From: Bdellovibrionales bacterium RIFOXYC1_FULL_37_79
GTDB taxonomy: Bacteria; Bdellovibrionota; Bacteriovoracia; Bacteriovoracales; Bacteriovoracaceae
DNA: 51,407 nt
Assembly (NCBI GenBank): GCA_001770015.1
Contig: MEQB01000020.1
Span: forward strand, 1 to 51,407
Direction of reading: 5' to 3'
In this document: positions 42,901 through 49,870 of the stretch, piece after piece
Layout of the letters: every line of letters begins with the position of its first letter
How positions within the stretch are numbered: the stretch's first letter is position 1
Position numbers and translations under genes: made by a program
Notes under the pieces: model-generated
Seen by the model: only the letters and a program-made list of their open reading frames with translations
The model's database searches: none
What the model was told of the DNA's origin: nothing

Positions 42901-43716
42901 GTCAGTCGTGAATGTAATCAAAAGCTCAAGGATGTTGAAGAAATGGATGCAGATATCATGCAGCTAGATAATAGGATTATGGCATTAGATGCAGAATATA
43001 AGATTCAAAATGAACGCAAGGATTTTGTTGAAAAACAGTTATTTCAGACTAAAAGCAGATTGGCTGATGGGTTGAATAAATTGGCTTCTCTTGAAGATGA
43101 GTGTCAAAATCAAAACATGGTCGCCGATAATGCTAAAAATCAATTTAAAATTGCCAGAAAGGAATTACGGGACATTTCTTTGCAAACAATTTCGAAACAA
43201 CGTGAAATATCAAATCAGGAAAATATTATCGACTATTACGAAACGAGAACTCAAATGCAGGGAAAGCCTAATTTGCCACCTATACCGAAATGTTTAAATA
43301 ATATGGGATTTGCAAAAGCTAATAGTGATTTTGAGGTAATAATAGATTCCCTAAAAGAAAGTTTTCCGATTTTAAAAATTAATAATTTAAGTCAAAACGC
43401 CAAAAAATACCTGATCAAGGAAAGGGAAAAGTTTGTAAAAGTATTAAGTTTGATTGCCTCGCTTTCTAGAGATATGAACAAAATTGTTGTGGGGAATAAT
43501 GTCAATGATATTTTAATTCAATTTGATGGTGACACATTTACTGATGGCCTTACCAAAGAATATTTTGAAGAAAATTTGATGAAGGAAATTGGTGATCAGA
43601 AATTTAATCTCAAGGATTGGTATATCAATAATCAGCGACTATTTGGAGTGGTGCGGATTGAAACAGAACGGTTCAAAGCTTTATATCCAGAAGTAAATTT
43701 TCAGGAAAATGTGTAA
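39997..43716 (+). CDS. Giant cytoplasmic coiled-coil protein (1239 aa)
   Basis: Residues ~1-1090 are almost uninterrupted heptad-type sequence rich in Lys, Glu, Gln, Ile and Leu, with no signal peptide or TM, so a long cytoplasmic coiled-coil rod. The C-terminal ~130 aa (from about PPIPKCLNNMGFAKANSDF) have mixed hydrophobicity (FPILKINNLSQNAKKY, ILIQFDGDTFTDGL, GVVRIETERFKALYP) and form a globular cap. The start is TTG 39997 or GTG 40015, the latter better placed behind GAGGT. It follows the FliF/FliG-like gene by 63 bp in the same direction. It is not SMC-like (no Walker motifs). I infer a scaffold, comparable in logic to AglZ of Myxococcus. Confidence 0.75.
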   Translation: MSNEVVVESNKIESKLKKVNELVEQKNYFEEKKKRQIIATTTHEIDGIQIDQKVFQKKYKYEKLKNVFSASLAKIKIGQGKRKIDENIRKIETLNKKIEMLGKETEDKNKLLLEKYQVLDQQNESIERITQEIDLVKINIENINYEIDAKDRSVKSNKKVEQELEKKITELKVRLEQGLIEAGAMKKSLDWQADFLREKQNEKENIEKEIDGLNIQAAGGVSKKEALKYETGRLEKQICDLIGVLNIKRKEVEDINKKCEQVSGFLKSVENTYEETKQELAGLNSKEEYLKQDIKNINEKVNYIKNQIQDFEDKRKEVQYKIIDKEKEAGQVKVEMASLDSKLTELRFVLDSKQKKYNIVSFHTEELKEKLKKLKEKIDLCEIDSKQLDAEKGLLESKNREYVAALTQLQSDLTQVEGNLEEKKAEVEDYNAEIGILETKIEGHSEKLNAVSFKYESAKAEYENVQIIKNNIIKKSLEIENDYESICQSVREVESKKHQILLDLEKEKANQLILKNEILEKESTLEKISQENEGLVTQLESSASAKESLNIKVNGLQSEIARLNQIKIEFDYKTAEISRECEAIKNEIANQTIILSQIHNDIEEKNISYKKIASEKFQLQEQYEFILAELEKHQRVLLTKGDEKRSVEEEIYKTTQKNQTSANDLKIIKDEIVEYQREIKILKDTELGIKQDLDESQKRVQILTEKKNCLIKEGQDFKNKNEELNQYVQTLNEEIVLLEKSIGAKQEEKSLIENNIRSLQLTIKDKGKYLSSIKQSHKKIDNELMRVDEIKSNFEDDYTQIKERIQQEESERHAKNIKLEGLKKDLSKIQSDVENAKLVEHKIKIEIDSLKTLVVDCQKEIDRNNEEMDTIQKSIFIQKDRTQGLEEEVGTKNSELRISTGLLKSKKYDLNLLNQREESFIAEINSLENKISQVLIEIEKNHNLVITKQREINIKNTKIEMLTEKMTVVSRECNQKLKDVEEMDADIMQLDNRIMALDAEYKIQNERKDFVEKQLFQTKSRLADGLNKLASLEDECQNQNMVADNAKNQFKIARKELRDISLQTISKQREISNQENIIDYYETRTQMQGKPNLPPIPKCLNNMGFAKANSDFEVIIDSLKESFPILKINNLSQNAKKYLIKEREKFVKVLSLIASLSRDMNKIVVGNNVNDILIQFDGDTFTDGLTKEYFEENLMKEIGDQKFNLKDWYINNQRLFGVVRIETERFKALYPEVNFQENV

Positions 43717-43722
43717 AAATTA

Positions 43723-44841
43723 TTAAGAGGGCCTTTCTTTTTTGCCAATTACCAGAACTGTGTCACCTAGCTGGATTGGAATGGACATGTTTAATTTGGA
43801 CAGTAAATGATTGTTGGATAATTGAATATCAAAGATCAGGCTGATCACTTTTTGAATAAAGTAAGCAATGCTCACAAAATATTTGAAGTGGTGATGTGCT
43901 TTAATTATATAGCCGGAACGGTGTAGCATATCCACATAACCACGATCAGAAAAATAATAATAATGCATATCCATAAACCAGGGCCAAAATGGCCCAAGGA
44001 TAATGGAAAAAGTAGATTCAATATTAATGGTTGAAAAAATAATATGACCGCCATCATTAAGAAATTTGTTTAATGAACGTAAGGTGTCTATAGGAGAAGA
44101 AAGATGTTCAATTACATCCCATAAAACAATGGTGTCAAATTTTTTATTACCTAAAAGGTTTTTGGCCATAACATTTTCTAGGTTTGAATTGATCACACTT
44201 ATATTTGGATATTTATTCCTGACGTATTCACAACCATGATTGGAAGGCTCAATTCCGGTATAAGACTTGGCGATATGCTGAACTTCGTTGATAAACACGC
44301 CGTAGTAACTTCCAATTTCCAGAATATCCTTGTTTTTAAAATATGAATTGTATTTTTGAATAATATTTTTATATGTTCTATAGCGTGATTTTATATTTTC
44401 AATATAGGTTGAATCAATTACCGACTCATACATGTGAAAGCCTGCATTGATAACGTCTGCACGTTCTTTTCCAATAAGATGGGATAGAAATCCATTTTTA
44501 CAGATAGGACAAAAACGAATGTCAGGATATTTACCGTGATCAAAAGAACTGCAGGCATAACTTCCGACAAAATTTGGGTCGATATGTTTTTTTTTTGAAG
44601 GATATAAAAGGACACTGTGCTCATATGAACACATCGGACAAGGAAGATTGGTTTTTTGGGACCTATCCCATAAATTTACCAGCATTGACCCAAATTGAAA
44701 TACAAAAACGGAGGTGGTAAGAGTGAAAATGAAGGAGTCCAATTGTCCCCTTAAAATAAAGCTGAAAATAGCAATTATTAATGAAAAGTTAAATGCAGAT
44801 TTAAATTTTATACGTCTGAAAAAACTAATTATATAAATCAT
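43723..44841 (-). CDS. Membrane-anchored SAM methyltransferase with zinc-ribbon insert
   Basis: 372 aa. Two N-terminal hydrophobic segments (~15-60) anchor it. Next comes a cysteine region (CPMC…, CSSFDHG, CPIC; four Cys in two CxxC pairs, ~68-115) of the kind found in methyltransferases with an N-terminal zinc ribbon. Motif I DILEIGSYYGVFI (~172-184), GIEPS and FDTIVLWDVIEHLSSPIDTL (motif IV) follow. The 'wDViEH' signature is typical of enzymes acting on glycan or lipid-linked substrates, which fits the glycosyltransferase genes nearby. It converges on the coiled-coil gene (7-bp gap). Confidence 0.85.
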   Translation of the reverse strand: MIYIISFFRRIKFKSAFNFSLIIAIFSFILRGQLDSFIFTLTTSVFVFQFGSMLVNLWDRSQKTNLPCPMCSYEHSVLLYPSKKKHIDPNFVGSYACSSFDHGKYPDIRFCPICKNGFLSHLIGKERADVINAGFHMYESVIDSTYIENIKSRYRTYKNIIQKYNSYFKNKDILEIGSYYGVFINEVQHIAKSYTGIEPSNHGCEYVRNKYPNISVINSNLENVMAKNLLGNKKFDTIVLWDVIEHLSSPIDTLRSLNKFLNDGGHIIFSTINIESTFSIILGPFWPWFMDMHYYYFSDRGYVDMLHRSGYIIKAHHHFKYFVSIAYFIQKVISLIFDIQLSNNHLLSKLNMSIPIQLGDTVLVIGKKERPS

Positions 44842-44892
44842 GAATTAACCTTTTTTATGGAAAAAATATAAATACTTTTATAAGATCACTCA

Positions 44893-46377
44893 ATGTATCA
44901 GAAATTATCCAGGCTTTTAAGAAATATCTCGGTTGAAAATGATGAAATTAACTTTTTCAGAAAATGGCTGTTTATCGGGCTTGGGCTTCATGTCATCTGC
45001 GCCTTGTTTAGTACAGGTTTTTTTCATTTCGATGAGCAATGGCAAATTTTAGAATTTTTAGGGGCAAAACTTGGAAAGACTACTTACGATGTTTTGCCCT
45101 GGGAATATCGTTTTAAAATGAGAAGCTGGACGCAACCAGGTATCTATTATCTTTTGTTTAAACCATTTATTTATTTCGGTATGGATAACCCCTTTACTCT
45201 TGCCACAATTGCACGTCTATTTTCTTCCTTAATCGGGTGGTTTTCTCTGGTTTTGATTTCTTTTGCAGCATATTTTATGTTTGAGAATAAAAGTGAAAGA
45301 ATGTGGGCCGTCCGACTTCTTTGTGTTACATATTTTATCCCTTTTATTCATGCCAGACCTTCATCGGAAGCTTTTGGATCAAGTTTCTTTTTAGCTGGCC
45401 TAAGTTTGTTGATTATTGTTAATGCTCTTGAAAAAAAACAAAAAGAGATATCCTCCTGGTGGTTGTTTGGCATTGGCTTTATCATGGGGCTTTCATTTAC
45501 TTTTCGTTTTCAAATGGGTTTTGTTATTTTGTTTACTTGGATTTGGTACGTGGTTTGGGGAAGCCGTAATTGGGTCAAAATCACCTTATTGGCTTTGGGC
45601 GTGGTGATGGGGGTTTTAGTGGAGCTTCCCATTGACAGGTGGGGGTATGGTGAGTGGACGGTGTCTGCCTGGAACTATCTTGATCAAAATATTATTCAAA
45701 ACAAAGCTTCTAATTTTCCCACCGCTCCCTGGTATTATTTTATAACTAAGTCAATAACAAGAATAGTTTTGCCGATCAGTTTATTGATTGTTCCAGCTTG
45801 GTTGATATTTTGGTTTAAAAGACCAAAGCACCTTATTACGTTTGGAACGTTACCGTTGGTGATCATTCATTCAATTATTGCTGCCAAGGCATTCCGCTAT
45901 CTTATTCCTATTGCACCCCTTACTCCGATTATATTGGTTGAAATGAATAAGATAATTCCGGAGAAATATCTTCAAAAAAGCATGGTTTTTTTCAAGATAT
46001 GTTTAGTGGTTAACTGCGTTTTATTGGTTGGTGTGCTCTTTCGCTCAGCCAAGTCGGTGATTGCCATGCATGAATATGTTTATGATAACCGGATATCCTT
46101 GATTAACTATACTGAAGAAAGCCCCTATTCAATGTTGGGATTACCCCTTAACTTTTATAAAAGCAGCTTTTTGGAAATGAAATCTTGGGATAGTTACGAG
46201 AATCTGGAAAAACAAAAAGGGTGGGTTTTTTTGGGTAAAGGTGAAAAAATATTATCATTTTTAAAGAATAATAAGTGTGTTTTAAAGTACAGTACTTATC
46301 CCAAATTTGCATTAAACTTTAACTATTTCAAATGGGTTGAGCGATCCAGGTTTTGGGCATTGTTTTTTTGTGAATAA
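44893..46377 (+). CDS. GT22-like (Alg9/PIG-B) membrane mannosyltransferase
   Basis: 494 aa, about ten TMs. First loop FHFDEQWQILEFLGAKLG and then LPWEYRFKMRSWTQPGIYYLL, the diagnostic 'HxDE…E…WE…RSxxxP' of GT22 glycosyltransferases that use dolichol/undecaprenyl-phosphate sugars. HARPSSEAFGSSF and FRFQMGF loops are also typical. It is predicted to transfer a sugar (commonly mannose) to a lipid-linked or glycolipid acceptor on the outer side of the inner membrane. Exact donor and acceptor unknown. It is divergent from the methyltransferase; the shared region is only 51 bp. Confidence 0.85.
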   Translation: MYQKLSRLLRNISVENDEINFFRKWLFIGLGLHVICALFSTGFFHFDEQWQILEFLGAKLGKTTYDVLPWEYRFKMRSWTQPGIYYLLFKPFIYFGMDNPFTLATIARLFSSLIGWFSLVLISFAAYFMFENKSERMWAVRLLCVTYFIPFIHARPSSEAFGSSFFLAGLSLLIIVNALEKKQKEISSWWLFGIGFIMGLSFTFRFQMGFVILFTWIWYVVWGSRNWVKITLLALGVVMGVLVELPIDRWGYGEWTVSAWNYLDQNIIQNKASNFPTAPWYYFITKSITRIVLPISLLIVPAWLIFWFKRPKHLITFGTLPLVIIHSIIAAKAFRYLIPIAPLTPIILVEMNKIIPEKYLQKSMVFFKICLVVNCVLLVGVLFRSAKSVIAMHEYVYDNRISLINYTEESPYSMLGLPLNFYKSSFLEMKSWDSYENLEKQKGWVFLGKGEKILSFLKNNKCVLKYSTYPKFALNFNYFKWVERSRFWALFFCE

Positions 46378-46446
46378 ATTATTAAAATCTATATAAGACC
46401 TTGAAAATCCGATATAGTCATTGTAAGTTGAAGTTATGTTTTAAAC

Positions 46447-46523
46447 GCAACCGTAGCTTAGTTGGATAGAGCACCTGACTACGAATCAGGAGGTCACACG
46501 TTCGAATCGTGTCGGTTGCGCCA
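46447..46523 (+). tRNA. tRNA-Arg(ACG)
   Basis: 77 nt including encoded CCA. Acceptor GCAACCG pairs with CGGTTGC, the D-loop is AGTTGGATAGA, the anticodon loop CTACGAA (anticodon ACG) sits on CCTGA/TCAGG, and the T-arm is ACACG-TTCGAAT-CGTGT. Discriminator G then CCA. The neighbouring TadA gene (48364) encodes the deaminase that converts this A34 to inosine. Confidence 0.97.
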
Positions 46524-46545
46524 TAAAAATCCCACTGAGGTTTTC

Positions 46546-47568
46546 ATGTCGAACAAATTATTGTTCATTTTTTCGTTTCTAATTCTTTTATCTTGCGTAA
46601 AACAAAAAAATGAATGTTTAAAAACAAGGGCTGCTTTGGATATAGGTTCGGGCAGTACAAAAGTCAAAATTGCTAAAGTGGATATGTGTAAAAAAATGAT
46701 TGTGGAGAATCTTTTTCAAGAGGAGATTCCTATTTCGTTTAAGGAGGATCTGCTATCAAAAAAATCCGGGAAAGATAATATGTTCAGTGATGAAATCCAA
46801 GCGTTTGGTTTTCAAGAAATTAAAAAACTATCTGAAAAAATAAAAAAATTTTCTCCTGACGAGATTTTTGGAGTGGGTACGTCTGCTTTTAGAACAGCCA
46901 ATAATGCAATTTATTTTTTTTCAAAAATTAAAAGTGAAATCGGAATTCCTGTTGAAATAATTGATCAATCTAAAGAGGCAGAGCTTGGTCTTTATTCGGC
47001 AGCGACGGCTACAGGAAAAAAATTAGAAGAAATGATTGTTTGGGATATTGGTGGTGCCAGTATGCAAATTACGACTATCCAAAATGGGAAGGTGGAAACT
47101 TATCTTGGGGAAATGGGAGCTATAAGTTTTAAGGATCAGGTTATTAGTCGTATTAAAAAGAAAAATTTGTCTACGATTCGTTCTCCTAATCCTCTTGGTG
47201 TTAAAAATTTTATCAAAGCGGTAAAGCTTGCCAAAGAAGAAGCTTCTAATAAGGTATCTTCTCAATTTAAAGATCTGATTAAAAAGCCAATAAACGTATA
47301 TGGGATAGGTGGCGTTCACAGCTATAGTGTCTATAGTCAGGTGGAAGGAAAGGATAATTTTTACACTTTTGAGCAACTTCAAAATATATTTCCTAAAAGG
47401 GTTACATTGACGGATGAGCAAGTTGGGGGAAATTATGCTGATACTGAAATAACTAACCTGGCCCTGGTGCTAGGATATATGGAGGCATTGGAAATATCCA
47501 AGGTGATTATTTATAACATCAATCTGACTGAAGGAATTTTGGTTTATCCAGAAATCATTGCCAAATAG
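46546..47568 (+). CDS. Ppx/GppA-like phosphatase carried as a lipoprotein
   Basis: 340 aa from ATG 46546 (GAGG upstream; 22 bp after tRNA-Arg). It begins with a signal peptide and lipobox LLSC (about residue 15). The mature part is a complete Ppx/GppA actin-like ATPase fold: AALDIGSGSTKVKIAKVD, VGTSAFRTANNA, QSKEAELGLYSAATA, VWDIGGASMQITTI and GIGGVHSY. Family members hydrolyse polyphosphate or pppGpp in the cytoplasm; here the protein should be exported and lipid-anchored, which is unusual. The exact substrate is unknown. The C-terminal domain of cytoplasmic Ppx enzymes is absent, so only the core fold is present. Confidence 0.8.
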   Translation: MSNKLLFIFSFLILLSCVKQKNECLKTRAALDIGSGSTKVKIAKVDMCKKMIVENLFQEEIPISFKEDLLSKKSGKDNMFSDEIQAFGFQEIKKLSEKIKKFSPDEIFGVGTSAFRTANNAIYFFSKIKSEIGIPVEIIDQSKEAELGLYSAATATGKKLEEMIVWDIGGASMQITTIQNGKVETYLGEMGAISFKDQVISRIKKKNLSTIRSPNPLGVKNFIKAVKLAKEEASNKVSSQFKDLIKKPINVYGIGGVHSYSVYSQVEGKDNFYTFEQLQNIFPKRVTLTDEQVGGNYADTEITNLALVLGYMEALEISKVIIYNINLTEGILVYPEIIAK

Positions 47569-47620
47569 CAATATCACTTGTTTATTTTACGAAGTAAGCT
47601 AGAATGTTATTAGGTACTTT

Positions 47621-48367
47621 ATGAAAATCAAATTTATTGATTTTAAACTAAAAAAAGATTTTGATAGAATTGTTATTCTTCATTATTGTCATTTTGTTAT
47701 TTTATTGCTTCTTATTTTTATTGAATTTGTTAATGGTTATTTAGGCTTTTTGTCAGCTCTTTTGAAAACTGTTTTTTTTATTTTTATCTATAAAATGTTT
47801 TTTAAAATGATGATGAATTTTTATTACACATTTTGGACTTTTTCCTTTTTTATTTTGTTATATATGTTAATTGGTCTTTGGCAGGGACTATTTATATACT
47901 CATATCCCCCTATCGGCTGGCTTTATTTTTTTGCAATTTTAAGCCTGCTAATAGAATGTTATTTTATATCTTCTCCACTTTATTACCCCCGGGTAAGTTG
48001 GTGGGAATATGATTTTCGTTACAGGGATGATTTGAAAATTGAAATTTCGTCAAATGAAAAGAAGCTGATCGGAAGGCTTACTGATATTCGAAGAAATGCG
48101 GGGTGTGTAGTTTTATTTGAAAGTTTAAAAACCGGGTCTATTATTGATGTAAAAACCATTGAGGGCAATATTGAATTAGTTGCAGAAGTGGTTAGCAAAA
48201 GGTTCAATACTCTTGGTCGTGGTATTGTGTATGGAGTCAAATTCCATTTTAATAAACAAGAAGATCGAAATAATTTTTTAAGTTTGTGTCGTTTTTTTGA
48301 AAATAAAAAAAGTTCCAATAAAAAATCAAAGTATCATAAATTGGATGAAAGACAGGAACATGTTTGA
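47621..48367 (+). CDS. Membrane protein with a degenerate PilZ-like C-terminal domain
   Basis: 248 aa. Four or five hydrophobic segments in the first ~125 residues, then a soluble domain (~130-235): WWEYDFRYRDDLKIEI, LIGRLTDIRRNAGCVVLFESLKTGSIIDVKTI and GIVYGVKFHFNKQEDRNNFLSLCRFF. The order (basic start, 'D-x-x-x-x-x-G', strand, 'GV-F') matches a PilZ c-di-GMP-binding domain, but the RxxxR and DxSxxG motifs are imperfect (FRYRDD and DIRRNAG), so binding may be lost or altered. It overlaps tadA (4 bp). Confidence 0.6.
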   Translation: MKIKFIDFKLKKDFDRIVILHYCHFVILLLLIFIEFVNGYLGFLSALLKTVFFIFIYKMFFKMMMNFYYTFWTFSFFILLYMLIGLWQGLFIYSYPPIGWLYFFAILSLLIECYFISSPLYYPRVSWWEYDFRYRDDLKIEISSNEKKLIGRLTDIRRNAGCVVLFESLKTGSIIDVKTIEGNIELVAEVVSKRFNTLGRGIVYGVKFHFNKQEDRNNFLSLCRFFENKKSSNKKSKYHKLDERQEHV

Positions 48368-48825
48368 ACAGTGATTACTATTATATGCAGCTGGCGCTTA
48401 AAGAAGCTCAAGTTGCCTATTCAATAAATGAAGTTCCTGTGGGCGTGGTCGTAGTTGACTCCAAAAATTTAATACTTTGTAAAACACATAACGTGAGAGA
48501 GAAAAAGACCAGTATCTTTGGGCATGCTGAAATTGATGCTATTAATTTTATATCAAAAAAAAATAATTCCTGGCGGCTCAGTGATTGTACGTTTTATGTT
48601 ACACTTGAGCCTTGTATTATGTGTATGATTTCCTTGATTCAGGCCCGTATAAAGGGATTGGTTTTTGGTGCATATGATCCAAAGGGCGGGGCTATCAGTT
48701 TGGGATATAATTTTTGTAAAGATCAAAGGCTAAATCATAGTTTTTCGGTAATTGGCGGACTTTTAGAAGAAGAGTCGGCAAATCTTCTAAAAGATTTTTT
48801 TAAATCAAGAAGAAAAAAAAATTAA
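48364..48825 (+). CDS. tadA: tRNA-specific adenosine deaminase
   Basis: 153 aa. Zinc/active-site motifs intact: HAE (His54, Glu56) and PCIMC (Cys84, Cys87). VPVGVVVVD, THN and the RIKGLVFGAYDPKGGA segment are characteristic of TadA, which converts A34 to inosine in tRNA-Arg(ACG). Starts at TTG 48364, overlapping the stop of the upstream gene, so translationally coupled. Its substrate tRNA gene lies 2 kb upstream. Confidence 0.93.
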   Translation: MNSDYYYMQLALKEAQVAYSINEVPVGVVVVDSKNLILCKTHNVREKKTSIFGHAEIDAINFISKKNNSWRLSDCTFYVTLEPCIMCMISLIQARIKGLVFGAYDPKGGAISLGYNFCKDQRLNHSFSVIGGLLEEESANLLKDFFKSRRKKN

Positions 48826-48840
48826 TTTGATTTTTTACAC

Positions 48841-49584
48841 TTAAATTTTTTTAAATTTGCTTATGTAAGCACGATGATTTTTTAAAAATGGAATCATCAG
48901 GTTGTAAAAGAGAATGTAATATAGCGCCATAATCCCATCAATTTTTCCAATTTTCTTACCTTCTTCATATGTTCGTCCATAATAAGAGATTGGTACTTCA
49001 TAGATTCGAATAGGTAATTTTGATATCAAGGCAGTAATTTCGACTTCCATTCCAAAACCCTGGCTGGTAAGGGGCATGGGTTGGAAAATTTCTCTTCTGA
49101 AGGCCTTGTAGCAAGTTTCAATATCAGTAAAATTAATATTAGTCAGCAGATTAGAAAGACAAGTAAGGCATTTATTGGCGAGAAAATGGTAATAATAAAG
49201 GACTCGAGCGGTTTTTTTAACTAAAAAACGGCTGCCATAAACAACGTCAGCCTGGTCTTTAAAAATTGGGTCTAGGACATCAATAAGTTCTTCCGGATCA
49301 TATTCCAGGTCAGCGTCTTGGATAATAAGGACATCTTGAGTGGCGAGCTCTTTGGCCTTACGGATGGCGGCGGTTTTTCCCTGGTTGGTGGGTAGTTTAA
49401 AATATGAGATTTTTGAAGATTTGATACTCCTTATGGCGTTTTCGGTTTTGTCGGTGGAACAGTCGTTAACAACAATTATTTCGTCAATATAATCCAGTTC
49501 AATAAGTTTAGACAAAACTTCGGCGATTGTTTTTTCTTCATTGTAGGCCGGAACCAATACACTAACGGTTGGGCGTTTTTTCAT
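48841..49584 (-). CDS. GT2 family glycosyltransferase (DPM1/GtrB-like)
   Basis: 247 aa. GT-A fold with VSVLVPAYNEEKTIAEVL, the first Asp in EIIVVNDCSTDKT, the metal-binding DADLEYDPEEL and VVYGSRFL. It is followed by the 'ETCYKAFRR' and GFGMEVEITALISK segments typical of polyprenyl-phosphate sugar synthases. The last ~25 residues have a hydrophobic stretch (ALYYILFYNLMIPFL) that may associate with the membrane. It probably makes a polyprenyl-phosphate sugar for envelope glycans, possibly the donor of the GT22 enzyme upstream. Stands alone, converging on tadA. Confidence 0.88.
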   Translation of the reverse strand: MKKRPTVSVLVPAYNEEKTIAEVLSKLIELDYIDEIIVVNDCSTDKTENAIRSIKSSKISYFKLPTNQGKTAAIRKAKELATQDVLIIQDADLEYDPEELIDVLDPIFKDQADVVYGSRFLVKKTARVLYYYHFLANKCLTCLSNLLTNINFTDIETCYKAFRREIFQPMPLTSQGFGMEVEITALISKLPIRIYEVPISYYGRTYEEGKKIGKIDGIMALYYILFYNLMIPFLKNHRAYISKFKKI

Positions 49585-49746
49585 TTTTCTTCCACAATTT
49601 AAAAGCTTACTAATAAAGGTACTAGAGAGTTAAATATTATTCAATAATTTTACAATGCCGCACCAAACCACTCAATTATTTTCAAACTTTTTCAATAGTA
49701 GTCATTTATTTTTTATGATATTTATTAAGTATTAAATTCTAAAAAC

Positions 49747-49836
49747 GGAGAATTGGCCGAGTGGTTTAAGGTGCACGCTTGGAAAGCGTGTGTAGGGGAA
49801 ACTCTACCGTGGGTTCGAATCCCATGTTCTCCGCCA
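49747..49836 (+). tRNA. tRNA-Ser(GGA), integration site
   Basis: 90 nt with encoded CCA. Acceptor GGAGAAT with its 3' partner GTTCTCC, D-arm GGCCGAGTGG, anticodon loop TTGGAAA (anticodon GGA) on CACGC/GCGTG, a long variable arm, and T-arm GTGGG-TTCGAAT-CCCAT (one wobble pair). The integrase gene starts its 3' end 35 bp downstream, so this tRNA is very probably the attachment site of the element to the right. Confidence 0.95.
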
Positions 49837-49870
49837 TTTTTAATTTTGCTAACTAAACCCCTTAAATTCA

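Noticed and set aside
40003-43716. SMC/Rad50-like ATPase
   Set aside because: The giant coiled-coil protein has no Walker A, Walker B or signature motif at either end.
47023-47421. 132-codon antisense frame within the Ppx/GppA-like gene
   Set aside because: It has no start signal or recognisable features and is fully overlapped by a gene with intact family motifs.
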